Shown here piece after piece: positions 1-5,972 of a stretch of DNA of 6,084 bases. Numbering within the stretch: the first letter of the stretch is position 1; every line of letters begins with the position of its first letter. The DNA comes from Acidobacteriota bacterium (lineage in GTDB: Bacteria; Acidobacteriota; Aminicenantia; UBA2199), in NCBI GenBank assembly GCA_021817755.1, contig JAKAGC010000268.1, positions 1 to 6,084 on the forward strand, in the 5' to 3' direction. Under the pieces are notes generated by a model that was not told the origin of the DNA, ran no database searches, and worked only from the letters and a program-made list of their open reading frames with translations. Both the position numbers and the translations under genes were made by a program.

Positions 1-1
1 A

Positions 2-175
2 CAGGTCAGTCAGGATATAAAACGGTTGATGGATATCAATTGTTTTAGAGGAAAAAGACATAAAATGGGACTCCCTGTGAGAGGACAACGAACTAAAACG
101 AATGCCCGCACTCGTAAAGGGCCGCGTGGTTCGATGATTAAGAAAAGGAAAACGTCGGAAACGACTGCATCGTAA
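2..175 (+). CDS. rpsM: 30S ribosomal protein S13, C-terminal part (5' truncated by window)
   Basis: The reading frame is open from the left edge to TAA at 173-175 and gives the last 57 residues of S13. The hallmark of the family is plain: a [19 protein letters not shown] stretch preceded by an FRGKRHKM segment, the basic C-terminal tail that lies along 16S rRNA in the head of the small subunit. The tail after RKGP is longer and ends in a Ser/Thr-rich piece (KTSETTAS). Many S13 proteins stop soon after this point with a short lysine tail. It is the first visible gene of the alpha operon and lies 26 nt before rpsK. In E. coli, S4 represses this operon at a leader upstream of rpsM. That region is outside the window, so such control cannot be judged here. 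Confidence 0.95.
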   Translation, partial: QVSQDIKRLMDINCFRGKRHKMGLPVRGQRTKTNARTRKGPRGSMIKKRKTSETTAS

Positions 176-201
176 GATCGATGGATTAATGGAGGAATCT
201 T

Positions 202-597
202 ATGGCTAAGAAAAAGGAAAAAAAACGAATTCGTAAAAAAGAGAAGAAGATAGTATCTTCAGGGATACTCTATATCCATTCCACGTTTAATAATACCATT
301 ATAACCGTAACCGATAAAACCGGGAATGTTTTAACCTGGGGTTCCGGCGGTGTAGTGGGATTCAAAGGGTCGAGAAAATCAACTCCTTTCGCTGCTCAGT
401 TAGCTGCTGAGAAAGTATTGAAAGATGCTGAAAATTTCGGTATTCAGACCCTGGACATCCGTGTTAAAGGACCCGGTGCCGGACGTGAAAGCGCTATCCG
501 GTCTGTTGGGGCTACAAAATTCAAAGTGAAATCCATTAAAGATATCACTCCCATTCCTCATAACGGATGCAGACCCAAGAAAAAGAGGCGAGTATAG
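202..597 (+). CDS. rpsK: 30S ribosomal protein S11
   Basis: This 131-residue protein is the usual length for bacterial S11, a component of the small-subunit platform that contacts 16S rRNA near the E site and the mRNA exit. After a lysine-rich N-terminal extension (residues 1-16) come the family blocks [13 protein letters not shown] (about 27-39), [14 protein letters not shown] (54-67), the glycine-rich [13 protein letters not shown] loop (88-100) and the diagnostic [18 protein letters not shown] end. The ATG is preceded by GGAGG at 191-195 with 6 nt of spacing, which fixes the start. It follows rpsM and precedes rpsD by 19 nt, in standard alpha-operon order. Nothing is unusual in its conserved core. 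Confidence 0.98.
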   Translation: MAKKKEKKRIRKKEKKIVSSGILYIHSTFNNTIITVTDKTGNVLTWGSGGVVGFKGSRKSTPFAAQLAAEKVLKDAENFGIQTLDIRVKGPGAGRESAIRSVGATKFKVKSIKDITPIPHNGCRPKKKRRV

Positions 598-616
598 GAG
601 CTAGGAGGTAGAAATT

Positions 617-1249
617 ATGGGAAAATATATAGGACCCTTGTGTCGATTGTGCAGAGCTGAAGGAACAAAACTCTTCCTGAAGGGTAAACGATGCTTAACG
701 GATAAATGTGGACTCGAAAGACGAAACTACCCTCCCGGTAACAGAGGAAAAAAAGTTACCTTTAAAAAATCAAATTATAAAGTTCAATTAAGAGAAAAAC
801 AGAAAGTGAAACGCTTCTACGGTGTAGGAGAACAGCAATTCCGTGTTGTTTTCGGTAAAGCGTCTCAGAAGAAAGGTATTACCGGCGAAAACTTACTTCA
901 ATCATTGGAATTACGCCTGGATAATGTTGTCTATCGCATGAATTTTGCCTATTCTCGTACTCATGCTAGACAATTGATCCGTCACGGACATATCCTGGTG
1001 AATAAAGAGAAAGTCTCTATACCTTCATATATATTACGTGTCGAAGACGAAATTTCTTTTAAAGAGAAATCGATTCAGAATCAAAATATCAACGCCATGC
1101 TGGAAGATGTTAAAGGATTAGTTGAAATTCCCGAATGGTTGATCGTGGATCATGAAAAGCACCTGGGCAAAGTCAATAGTATTCCAACACGGAATGACGT
1201 ATCTATCCCGGTGGAGGAACATCAGATCGTCGAGTTGTACTCAAAATAA
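617..1249 (+). CDS. rpsD: 30S ribosomal protein S4 (zinc-finger, four-cysteine form)
   Basis: S4 is a primary 16S rRNA binding protein that nucleates assembly of the small-subunit body; in some bacteria it also represses the alpha operon. The 210 residues match family length. The N-terminal domain carries Cys9, Cys12, Cys26 and Cys31, a CxxC plus CxxxxC set like the zinc site of Thermus S4, so this is the metal-binding form rather than the cysteine-free form. The S4 RNA-binding fold is at about residues 98-160 (LELRLDNVVYRM, then SRTHARQLIRHGHILVN). The protein ends with the typical IPVEEHQIVELYSK motif. An AGGAGG at 603-608 lies 8 nt before the ATG. The stop codon overlaps the ribosome binding site of rpoA. 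Confidence 0.98.
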   Translation: MGKYIGPLCRLCRAEGTKLFLKGKRCLTDKCGLERRNYPPGNRGKKVTFKKSNYKVQLREKQKVKRFYGVGEQQFRVVFGKASQKKGITGENLLQSLELRLDNVVYRMNFAYSRTHARQLIRHGHILVNKEKVSIPSYILRVEDEISFKEKSIQNQNINAMLEDVKGLVEIPEWLIVDHEKHLGKVNSIPTRNDVSIPVEEHQIVELYSK

Positions 1250-1254
1250 GGAGG
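1248..1254 (+). promoter_or_regulatory. Shine-Dalgarno site of rpoA, overlapping the rpsD stop
   Basis: AAGGAGG is a full match to the anti-16S consensus, and its first two bases belong to the TAA stop of rpsD. Two ATG codons follow back to back, at 1258 and 1261. The spacing is 3 nt to the first and 6 nt to the second. The clean SD sites of rpsK and rplQ in this operon also sit 6 nt away, so the second ATG is favoured. The tight packing suggests that rpoA translation is coupled to rpsD. Confidence 0.75.
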
Positions 1255-1260
1255 ATTATG

Positions 1261-2316
1261 ATGGAATTTACGTATCAACGACCTCGGAAGCTGGATGTCG
1301 AAGAATTGACTCCCACATATGGTCGATTTTCCGCGGAACCCTTTGAACGTGGGTATGGTAGTACCATTGGTATTGCATTGAGGCGGGTCCTCTTATCTCT
1401 TATTGAAGGAACTGCTATCAGTGCCATCCGGATTGATGGCGTTCTCCATGAATTTGCTTCTATTCCTGGAGTTTATGAAGATGTCTTAAATATCATTTTA
1501 AATTTAAGAAATATCCCATTTAAACTGAATGGAAATGAACCTAGAACACTCCGGATTGAACAGAGTACCGCCGGGGAAATACTCTCGGGTCATATTCTTA
1601 CCGACAATAGCGTAGAAATACTGGACCCCAATGTTCATATTGCCTACCTGGAAGAAGGCGCTCAATTTAAAGCCGAAATCATTGTAAAAAAAGGCAGTGG
1701 ATTTCAATTGGCTGAACAAAATTATGAACCTTCTATGCCGGTGGATTTCATCGCTGTGGATTCCAACTTTAACCCCGTTGAAAAAGTGAAATATTCTGTC
1801 GACCCTGCCAGAGTCGGGAAACGCACCGATTATGAAAAATTAACACTGGAAGTTTGGACTAATGGGAGTATCTCTCCCAAGGAATGTGTATCCCTTGCAG
1901 GGAAAATCCTGAGAGACCATCTGACTATCTGCCTGGATTACCAGGATCGTGATAAGTTTATTCCCACTGATGAGCAAGAAAAAGGAACCGGTATTGAAGG
2001 TAAGTATGAAGTACTGGAACGAAATGTTGAATCTATGGGATTATCCGTTAGAGCTCTCAAATGTTTGAAAAAACTGGGTGTTGATTATATTTTTGAACTG
2101 ATCGAAAAAACTGAACATGAACTGCTCAATTCTAAGAATTTTGGGAAAAAGTCTCTTGAAGAAATCATTGCTAAATTAGCAGAATACGAAATGGTCCTGG
2201 GACAGAAATTGCCTGAAAACATTAAAACAGACCTACAAGAACGTTTGTCCAAAGGGAAAACCGAAAGAACTGACGATGACGGCGATGATGATGACAATAA
2301 TGATACAGATGATTAA
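1261..2316 (+). CDS. rpoA: DNA-directed RNA polymerase subunit alpha
   Basis: Alpha dimerises to start assembly of RNA polymerase, and its C-terminal domain contacts UP elements and activators. From the favoured ATG the protein has 351 residues, slightly longer than usual. The N-terminal domain (about 1-232) shows YGRFSAEPFERGYGSTIG followed by ALRRVLLS, the dimer and beta-contact region, then HEFASIPGVYEDVLNIILN. The C-terminal domain (about 248-317) shows LSVRALKCLK and NFGKKSLEEI, matching the E. coli 263-302 DNA-binding region. Arg264 and the Gly-Lys-Lys-Ser loop are kept, but the position of E. coli Asn268 is lysine here (codon 2059-2061). After residue 330 a tail ends in TDDDGDDDDNNDTDD, which is strongly acidic and not part of the family core. 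An ATG at 1258 would add one methionine. Confidence 0.97.
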   Translation: MEFTYQRPRKLDVEELTPTYGRFSAEPFERGYGSTIGIALRRVLLSLIEGTAISAIRIDGVLHEFASIPGVYEDVLNIILNLRNIPFKLNGNEPRTLRIEQSTAGEILSGHILTDNSVEILDPNVHIAYLEEGAQFKAEIIVKKGSGFQLAEQNYEPSMPVDFIAVDSNFNPVEKVKYSVDPARVGKRTDYEKLTLEVWTNGSISPKECVSLAGKILRDHLTICLDYQDRDKFIPTDEQEKGTGIEGKYEVLERNVESMGLSVRALKCLKKLGVDYIFELIEKTEHELLNSKNFGKKSLEEIIAKLAEYEMVLGQKLPENIKTDLQERLSKGKTERTDDDGDDDDNNDTDD

Positions 2317-2332
2317 GGAAAAGGAGTAAAGC

Positions 2333-2740
2333 ATGAGGCATTTAAAAGGCGGTTTCAAACTAAGAAGAAACCCATCGCATCGAAAATCACTGCTGAGAAA
2401 TTTAACTGCCAGTATAATCGAAAAAAATAGGATTGAAACCACTATAGCCAAAGTGAAAGCAGTCCGACCCATCGTGGAAAAATTGATTACTATGGGGAAA
2501 TCCGGTACTCTTGCCGATAAACGACGAGCGCTGGCTTATTTATATAGACGGAAAACTGTCAAAATCCTGTTCGATGAAGTCGCTCCCCGTTTTATGGATA
2601 GAGCTGGTGGTTATACTCGCATTATCCATACCGATTTCAGGAAAGGCGATGGAGCTGAACTGGCTATTCTGGAATTTACTGATTACATTTTCCAGCAGAA
2701 AGAAAAAAAAGCAAAAGATAAATCCAAAGCTAAAAAATAG
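2333..2740 (+). CDS. rplQ: 50S ribosomal protein L17
   Basis: L17 is a large-subunit protein located near the peptide tunnel exit. The 135 residues cover the complete bacterial family. The N-terminal block is MRHLKGGFKLRRNPSHRKSL, followed by LLRNLTASII and RIETTIAKVKAVRP (about 33-46). The C-terminal block GGYTRIIHTDFRKGDGAEL (92-110) is typical and is followed by AILEF. The last 15 residues are a lysine-rich tail. The start is set by AAGGAG at 2321-2326, 6 nt from the ATG. It lies 16 nt after rpoA and closes the alpha operon, as in most bacteria. The next 101 nt hold no gene. Confidence 0.98.
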   Translation: MRHLKGGFKLRRNPSHRKSLLRNLTASIIEKNRIETTIAKVKAVRPIVEKLITMGKSGTLADKRRALAYLYRRKTVKILFDEVAPRFMDRAGGYTRIIHTDFRKGDGAELAILEFTDYIFQQKEKKAKDKSKAKK

Positions 2741-2742
2741 GT

Positions 2743-2820
2743 AAATGTGTTCATGTTAGTGTGCCGGGTTGATGGCAACTTATTAATTCTACCTTCACCC
2801 GCCACTAACAAAAAACATTT
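2743..2820 (+). other. Long imperfect hairpin in the gap between rplQ and tRNA-Gly
   Basis: The gap at 2741-2841 has no gene, but most of it can fold on itself. Hand pairing gives AAATGT 2743-2748 with ACATTT 2815-2820, GTTAGTG 2755-2761 with CACTAAC 2803-2809, and CGGGT 2765-2769 with ACCCG 2797-2801. Short extensions pair 2771-2772 with 2795-2796 and 2774-2775 with 2792-2793, leaving a loop of 16 nt. The two inner helices are GC-containing and separated only by small bulges. No T-tract follows on either strand, so it is not a standard intrinsic terminator. It could be an mRNA 3' end stabiliser, a processing site between the operon and the tRNA, or a dispersed palindromic repeat. Free energy has not been calculated. 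Confidence 0.5.
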
Positions 2821-2841
2821 ATGGGATATTTCCATTATCGG

Positions 2842-2913
2842 GCGGGCATAACTCAATGGTAGAGTATCAGCTTCCCAAGCTGGATGTTGCGGGTTCGATC
2901 CCCGTTGCCCGCT
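2842..2913 (+). tRNA. tRNA-Gly (anticodon CCC)
   Basis: A full cloverleaf folds by hand. The acceptor stem is GCGGGCA with TGCCCGC, the D-arm is ACTC-AATGGTA-GAGT, and the anticodon arm is TCAGC-TTCCCAA-GCTGG with CCC at 2874-2876. The variable loop is ATGTT, and the T-arm is GCGGG-TTCGATC-CCCGT. The discriminator is T at 2913, which is common for bacterial tRNA-Gly. The CCA end is not encoded: TTTTGTT follows directly, so CCA must be added by nucleotidyltransferase. With C at position 34 it should read only GGG, so the genome presumably has another tRNA-Gly for the remaining codons. It sits alone between the alpha operon and the bactofilin gene. Confidence 0.96.
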
Positions 2914-2929
2914 TTTTGTTATTTTAAAC

Positions 2930-3358
2930 ATGCCATTATTTAAAAAAAATGAACCAAAAAATATTAATCGCCCGGAAATTATTAAACCAAAAACTGTAGC
3001 TCTTCCTGAATCACGATCGAATGAATCCAGTCGCTCTGTTGTTGGTAAAACTGTCCATATTAAAGGTAATCTCTTTGCAGAAGAGGAAATTCTTGTTTTG
3101 GGACAGGTTGAAGGTAAACTCTCCGGGAAAAATCTTGTTATAGTCGGAAAAACCGGCATTGTAAACGCTGATATCGATGCTCGCGAAATTATTATAAAAG
3201 GCACTGTCAACGGAAATGTCAAAGGAAGTTATAAAGTTGAAATCGTCCCGGATGGCGTTTTGAATGGAAATATACTTTCTTTACGTGTTGTTCTTTCTGA
3301 GGGTGCTATTTTCAAAGGAAATATCGATATGACATTGAAAGAAGATAAGAATTCATAG
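2930..3358 (+). CDS. Bactofilin (polymer-forming cytoskeletal protein)
   Basis: Bactofilins polymerise without nucleotide into membrane-associated filaments that position cell-envelope enzymes and affect cell shape or stalk growth. This 142-residue protein has the family layout: a short disordered N-terminus (about 1-35), a compact right-handed beta-helix core (about 36-135) built of short repeats rich in Val, Ile and Gly such as VHIKGNLFAEEEILVLGQVEG and VNGNVKGSYKVEIVPDGVLNG, and a charged tail. The first residues, MPLFKKN, resemble the short hydrophobic-plus-lysine peptides that serve as membrane-targeting sequences in other bactofilins; that role is an inference. The ATG is the only sensible start: the frame upstream is open back through the tRNA to a stop at 2849 but has no ATG, GTG or TTG. 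No Shine-Dalgarno is visible, and the tRNA ends only 16 nt before. No M23 peptidase, a frequent bactofilin neighbour, is in view. Confidence 0.93.
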   Translation: MPLFKKNEPKNINRPEIIKPKTVALPESRSNESSRSVVGKTVHIKGNLFAEEEILVLGQVEGKLSGKNLVIVGKTGIVNADIDAREIIIKGTVNGNVKGSYKVEIVPDGVLNGNILSLRVVLSEGAIFKGNIDMTLKEDKNS

Positions 3359-3376
3359 TAATTTATTACATGACTT

Positions 3377-3400
3377 ATCTGTATATATATTCAGATTTTT
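3377..3400 (+). terminator. Weak terminator-like hairpin after the bactofilin gene
   Basis: ATCTG at 3377-3381 pairs with CAGAT at 3392-3396 around an AT-alternating loop and leads into five T residues (3396-3400). The stem is only 5 bp and low in GC, so any termination would be partial. It occupies much of the 47-nt gap before the LipM-like gene. No convincing promoter hexamer pair was found in the same gap. Confidence 0.3.
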
Positions 3401-3405
3401 GATTT

Positions 3406-4197
3406 ATGACTCAGACATCAAATTGGTTTTTATTATGGGATAAAGAACCTTTATCCGCCGAAACTAATATGGCTCGTGATGAATTCTTTTTCGATGCCTG
3501 CCATAGAAAAAAAATGGGGATACTCAGACTTTATTCATGGAAAAATCCTACCTTTTCTATCGGTGTATCTCAACGTTTTTTAAAAGCAGTGAATATTGAA
3601 TTCATTTCAAATCATAATTGTTCTTATGTGAGAAGAATAACCGGAGGTAAGGCTGTTTTACACCATAATGAAATAACGTATTCAGTTATATCTTCGGAGG
3701 ATTTTTTTTTTAAAAACAATGATCTCTATCGTTCCTATCTGTTGATTTCTCGTATTCTAGTGCAGGCATTCCAAGCTATTGGGCTTGATGCATATCTATC
3801 ACAAGGAAGTCCTTCAAGTCTTTCAAAAAGCAACAATCCCTGTTTTTCTTTCCCTACCCCCAATGAATTAGAGATTGGTGGAAAAAAAATCGTTGGCTCT
3901 GCCCAAAAAAGAGATAAAATTGCATTACTTCAACATGGTTCTATTCCTATCTCCATGGATTATGACCTCTATGCCGGTGGAACTCGAAACTCACCCGAAT
4001 TTATACGAAATAGCATGACAACGCTTTCAGATGTAACTACTCACTCCGGTGAAGATTTATCAAGAGCACTTATCGATTGCTTTCAATCGACTTTAGGTGT
4101 TCGATTGGAGGCCTATGAATTTAATCCTGAAGATTCTAATATCTTGGGGGAAATCGAAAAGAAATACGCTTCATACGATTGGAATCACCGTATTTAG
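3406..4197 (+). CDS. Lipoate/octanoate transferase, LipM-like (LplA family)
   Basis: This enzyme family moves octanoate or lipoate onto lysines of lipoyl domains such as GcvH or E2 subunits, in the cytoplasm. All 263 residues fit a full-length member. Visible landmarks are the N-terminal NMARDEFFFD block (21-30), the ligand-binding motif RRITGGKAVLHH (76-87), and the segment PCFSFPTPNELEIGGKK (145-161) followed by IVGSAQKR. QHGSI follows at 176-180, and the end is KKYASYDWNHR. Cys146 sits where LipM-type octanoyltransferases have their acyl-thioester cysteine, and Lys161 matches the conserved lysine of the family. There is no extra C-terminal adenylation domain. I therefore infer ATP-independent octanoyl transfer (LipM or LipL type), but lipoate ligase is not excluded. 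The start lacks a clear SD. A run of ten T residues (3702-3711) lies within the frame, which stays intact. The 3' end overlaps the next gene by 83 nt. Confidence 0.88.
   Translation: MTQTSNWFLLWDKEPLSAETNMARDEFFFDACHRKKMGILRLYSWKNPTFSIGVSQRFLKAVNIEFISNHNCSYVRRITGGKAVLHHNEITYSVISSEDFFFKNNDLYRSYLLISRILVQAFQAIGLDAYLSQGSPSSLSKSNNPCFSFPTPNELEIGGKKIVGSAQKRDKIALLQHGSIPISMDYDLYAGGTRNSPEFIRNSMTTLSDVTTHSGEDLSRALIDCFQSTLGVRLEAYEFNPEDSNILGEIEKKYASYDWNHRI
4107..4111 (+). promoter_or_regulatory. Shine-Dalgarno site inside the LipM-like gene, for the downstream gene
   Basis: GGAGG lies 3 nt before the ATG at 4115 and within the coding sequence of the preceding gene. The spacing is short but usable. It supports ATG 4115 over the GTG at 4097, which has no SD. 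No ATG, GTG or TTG in this frame follows until well inside the folded domain, so the hydrophobic N-terminus must begin here or at the GTG. Confidence 0.5.
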
Positions 4198-5284
4198 CTT
4201 TTTCTTTTTTTATCTCTCTATTTTTCCTTCTAATTATGAAATCCAATTTCATACTGTAAAAATTCACAATAAATTAGACTATTCAGCCCTTGAAAAATTG
4301 GGGATAAAAAAAATTATTTTTCGTGTGTTTCAGGATGAGGAAAATGAAGGGGGGCTTTATTTTACGAATTCAAAATTCAAGGTAATAGAACCATCTCTTG
4401 AAAAACTAATCGATGAATTCGATTTTAAAAAACTCCAACTCTGTGCATGGATGATGACCCGTAAGTTTAATTGGATTGAGGATTCGTCAATAATGGATTA
4501 TGAATTCGTGGGATCGAGCGTTGATGAAAAACCTGAGGATTCACTACGCCTTATTCGAAAATTGGATATTTTTAATCCTCAAGCAGTTGATATGATTATT
4601 CAAACTTATAAAGAACTGGCTTCACATAAAATAAATGCAATTCTTATTCAGGATGATTTGATATTGAGATATAATGAAGGGTTCTCTCGATGGGGGAAAT
4701 TAAAATTTCAAATGGAAACTGGAGTTCCTGCTGTTGAAAAGCTGATGATGCAAAAAGATTCTCCCTATAATCTTGCTTGGAATCAAATTAAAGTGAAACA
4801 GGTTTGTAAAGTTCTTCGGCAGATTGTTGATGCCTGTAAGCGTGTGAATTCTAATATCAAGATAGGAATTAATGTTTATTATGAGACACCTATATCAGAT
4901 AGAAAAGCAGAAGCGTGGTATGGTCATAATCTAAAAGCAATTGCAGAATCAGGAGTTGACTATATTTATTTAATGTCTTACCAGCAACAAATAAAGGATG
5001 AGATGAAGCTCAATGACGAAGATACACGTTCATTATTTAAACAAATCGTCGACCAGGCGTTCCAGATATGTAAAGAGAAACTGATTGTAAAAATTCAGGT
5101 AAGGGATTGGAAAACCTCTGAACGCATTCCGGCAGATGAAATAAATCTTTATTTAAAGCTTATCCCGGAACAAGTAGAACATATCTGCTTTACCCCGATT
5201 CTACCTACAGATATGGAATATTTACAGGACATTTTATTGAAGAATGATCAAATTATGAGGAAAAATGAGAAATTGGAAAATTAA
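4115..5284 (+). CDS. Membrane-anchored or secreted PgaB C-terminal-like (GHL13-type) putative glycoside hydrolase
   Basis: The 389-residue product starts with a basic stretch (KSKR, 13-16) and a hydrophobic segment (about 21-37, TIGITVFSFFFFYLSIF) that reads as a signal anchor or signal peptide. No lipobox cysteine follows. The rest resembles the barrel-shaped glycosidase domain at the C-terminus of PgaB, which acts on poly-beta-1,6-N-acetylglucosamine. Successive strand-like segments are KKIIFRVFQDEE (65-76), LQLCAWMM (107-114), INAILIQDDLIL (173-184, an acidic pair like the HDD motif of PgaB), IKIGINVYYE (248-257), EAWYGHNL (266-273), VDYIYLMSYQQQ (281-292) and KLIVKIQVRDW (322-332). The N-terminal polysaccharide deacetylase domain of PgaB is absent, so this is a stand-alone hydrolase-like protein, probably extracytoplasmic. 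The family match is by pattern recall, so activity and substrate are inferred. It overlaps the LipM-like gene by 83 nt and the next gene by 20 nt. Confidence 0.75.
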   Translation: MNLILKILISWGKSKRNTLHTIGITVFSFFFFYLSIFPSNYEIQFHTVKIHNKLDYSALEKLGIKKIIFRVFQDEENEGGLYFTNSKFKVIEPSLEKLIDEFDFKKLQLCAWMMTRKFNWIEDSSIMDYEFVGSSVDEKPEDSLRLIRKLDIFNPQAVDMIIQTYKELASHKINAILIQDDLILRYNEGFSRWGKLKFQMETGVPAVEKLMMQKDSPYNLAWNQIKVKQVCKVLRQIVDACKRVNSNIKIGINVYYETPISDRKAEAWYGHNLKAIAESGVDYIYLMSYQQQIKDEMKLNDEDTRSLFKQIVDQAFQICKEKLIVKIQVRDWKTSERIPADEINLYLKLIPEQVEHICFTPILPTDMEYLQDILLKNDQIMRKNEKLEN

Positions 5285-5972
5285 TATAGGAAATTTCTTC
5301 TTCAAATATCGTTCATTTACACCAATTCCGCTAATTCTTGGGGTTTTTCTTTTATTTAAACCTGTGAAAACCGGAAAAATTGATTTTCTTATTGATATAC
5401 TGGGCATAAGTATATCGATTGTTGGAGAGATATTGCGCATCCTTGCAGTCGGATATTCGTTTACTGGGACTTCCGGGCGAGAATCGTATTTGAGAGCAGA
5501 TAATTTAAATACATCCGGGATTTACTCTATAACAAGAAATCCTTTATATATCGGCAATTTTTGTATTTTTACAGGGCTTATAATTGTATATTCAAATTTT
5601 TTAGCACTGGGAACGTTCGTATTTTTTTTATTTTTCCAATACTATTTTATTATCCTTGCTGAAGAAAATTATCTGCTTAGTAAATATGGCAAATCCTATA
5701 ATGAATATCGAAGCAGAGTTAATCGAATATTACCGTCTTTTGGAAAGTATATTCCCAATCGAAACCGATTTGATATGCAAAAAGTGATTTATAAAGAAAA
5801 CGATTCAGTTTTTAATATGCTGGTGATGTTGGGTATTGTATTAGTAATAAAAGAATTTAACAATAAAGAGAAAATAGCAAATCCGATTTTTTATATAATG
5901 GCTGGGATTTTATTGTTTGGTAGTTACATTTTTGTTAAAATTCAAAAAAAAAAGCGCCATACCAAAAATTGA
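5265..5972 (+). CDS. Integral-membrane methyltransferase, ICMT / phospholipid methyltransferase family
   Basis: The 235-residue protein has hydrophobic segments at about 17-31, 40-65, 96-131, 183-196 and 207-224. The family signature is clear: SGIYSITRNPLYIGNF (84-99) and AEENYLLSKYGKSYNEYRSR (132-151), then VNRILP (152-157). In ICMT and related enzymes this Arg-Asn-Pro-x-Tyr motif and the Glu-Glu region form the S-adenosylmethionine site facing the cytoplasm. The bacterial substrates of most such proteins are unknown, and none can be named here. Two further hydrophobic segments follow the catalytic core, an extension beyond the minimal fold. The ATG has GAGG at 5257-5260 with 4 nt of spacing and overlaps the previous gene by 20 nt, which suggests translational coupling. 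The last codons (KKKRHTKN) coincide with an oppositely directed terminator-like repeat. Confidence 0.82.
   Translation: MRNWKINIGNFFFKYRSFTPIPLILGVFLLFKPVKTGKIDFLIDILGISISIVGEILRILAVGYSFTGTSGRESYLRADNLNTSGIYSITRNPLYIGNFCIFTGLIIVYSNFLALGTFVFFLFFQYYFIILAEENYLLSKYGKSYNEYRSRVNRILPSFGKYIPNRNRFDMQKVIYKENDSVFNMLVMLGIVLVIKEFNNKEKIANPIFYIMAGILLFGSYIFVKIQKKKRHTKN

Noticed and set aside
1152..1346. Plus-strand open frame bridging rpsD and rpoA
   Set aside because: It is out of frame with two clear genes, has no family features, and has no ribosome binding site of its own.
2755..2809. attC-like recombination site suggested by GTTAGTG and CACTAAC
   Set aside because: The arms do not fit the GTTRRRY / RYYYAAC core consensus in sequence or order, and no integrase or cassette array is present.
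2911..2920. Intrinsic terminator formed by the tRNA acceptor stem and the following T run
   Set aside because: The stem belongs to the tRNA cloverleaf and the T-tract is short and interrupted. A bactofilin gene starts almost at once.
2683..3222. 179-codon minus-strand open frame spanning the tRNA and bactofilin gene
   Set aside because: It runs antisense through the end of rplQ, a well-formed tRNA and much of a recognisable bactofilin. Its peptide over the tRNA is the kind of translated tRNA sequence often mistaken for protein.
3359..3405. Promoter for the LipM-like gene around the TATATATAT stretch
   Set aside because: A -10-like AT run exists, but no -35 hexamer lies at suitable spacing. 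The same bases are explained equally well by the weak hairpin.
4097..4114. GTG at 4097 as start of the PgaB-C-like gene
   Set aside because: It has no Shine-Dalgarno and lengthens the overlap. ATG 4115 has GGAGG just upstream, although with short spacing.
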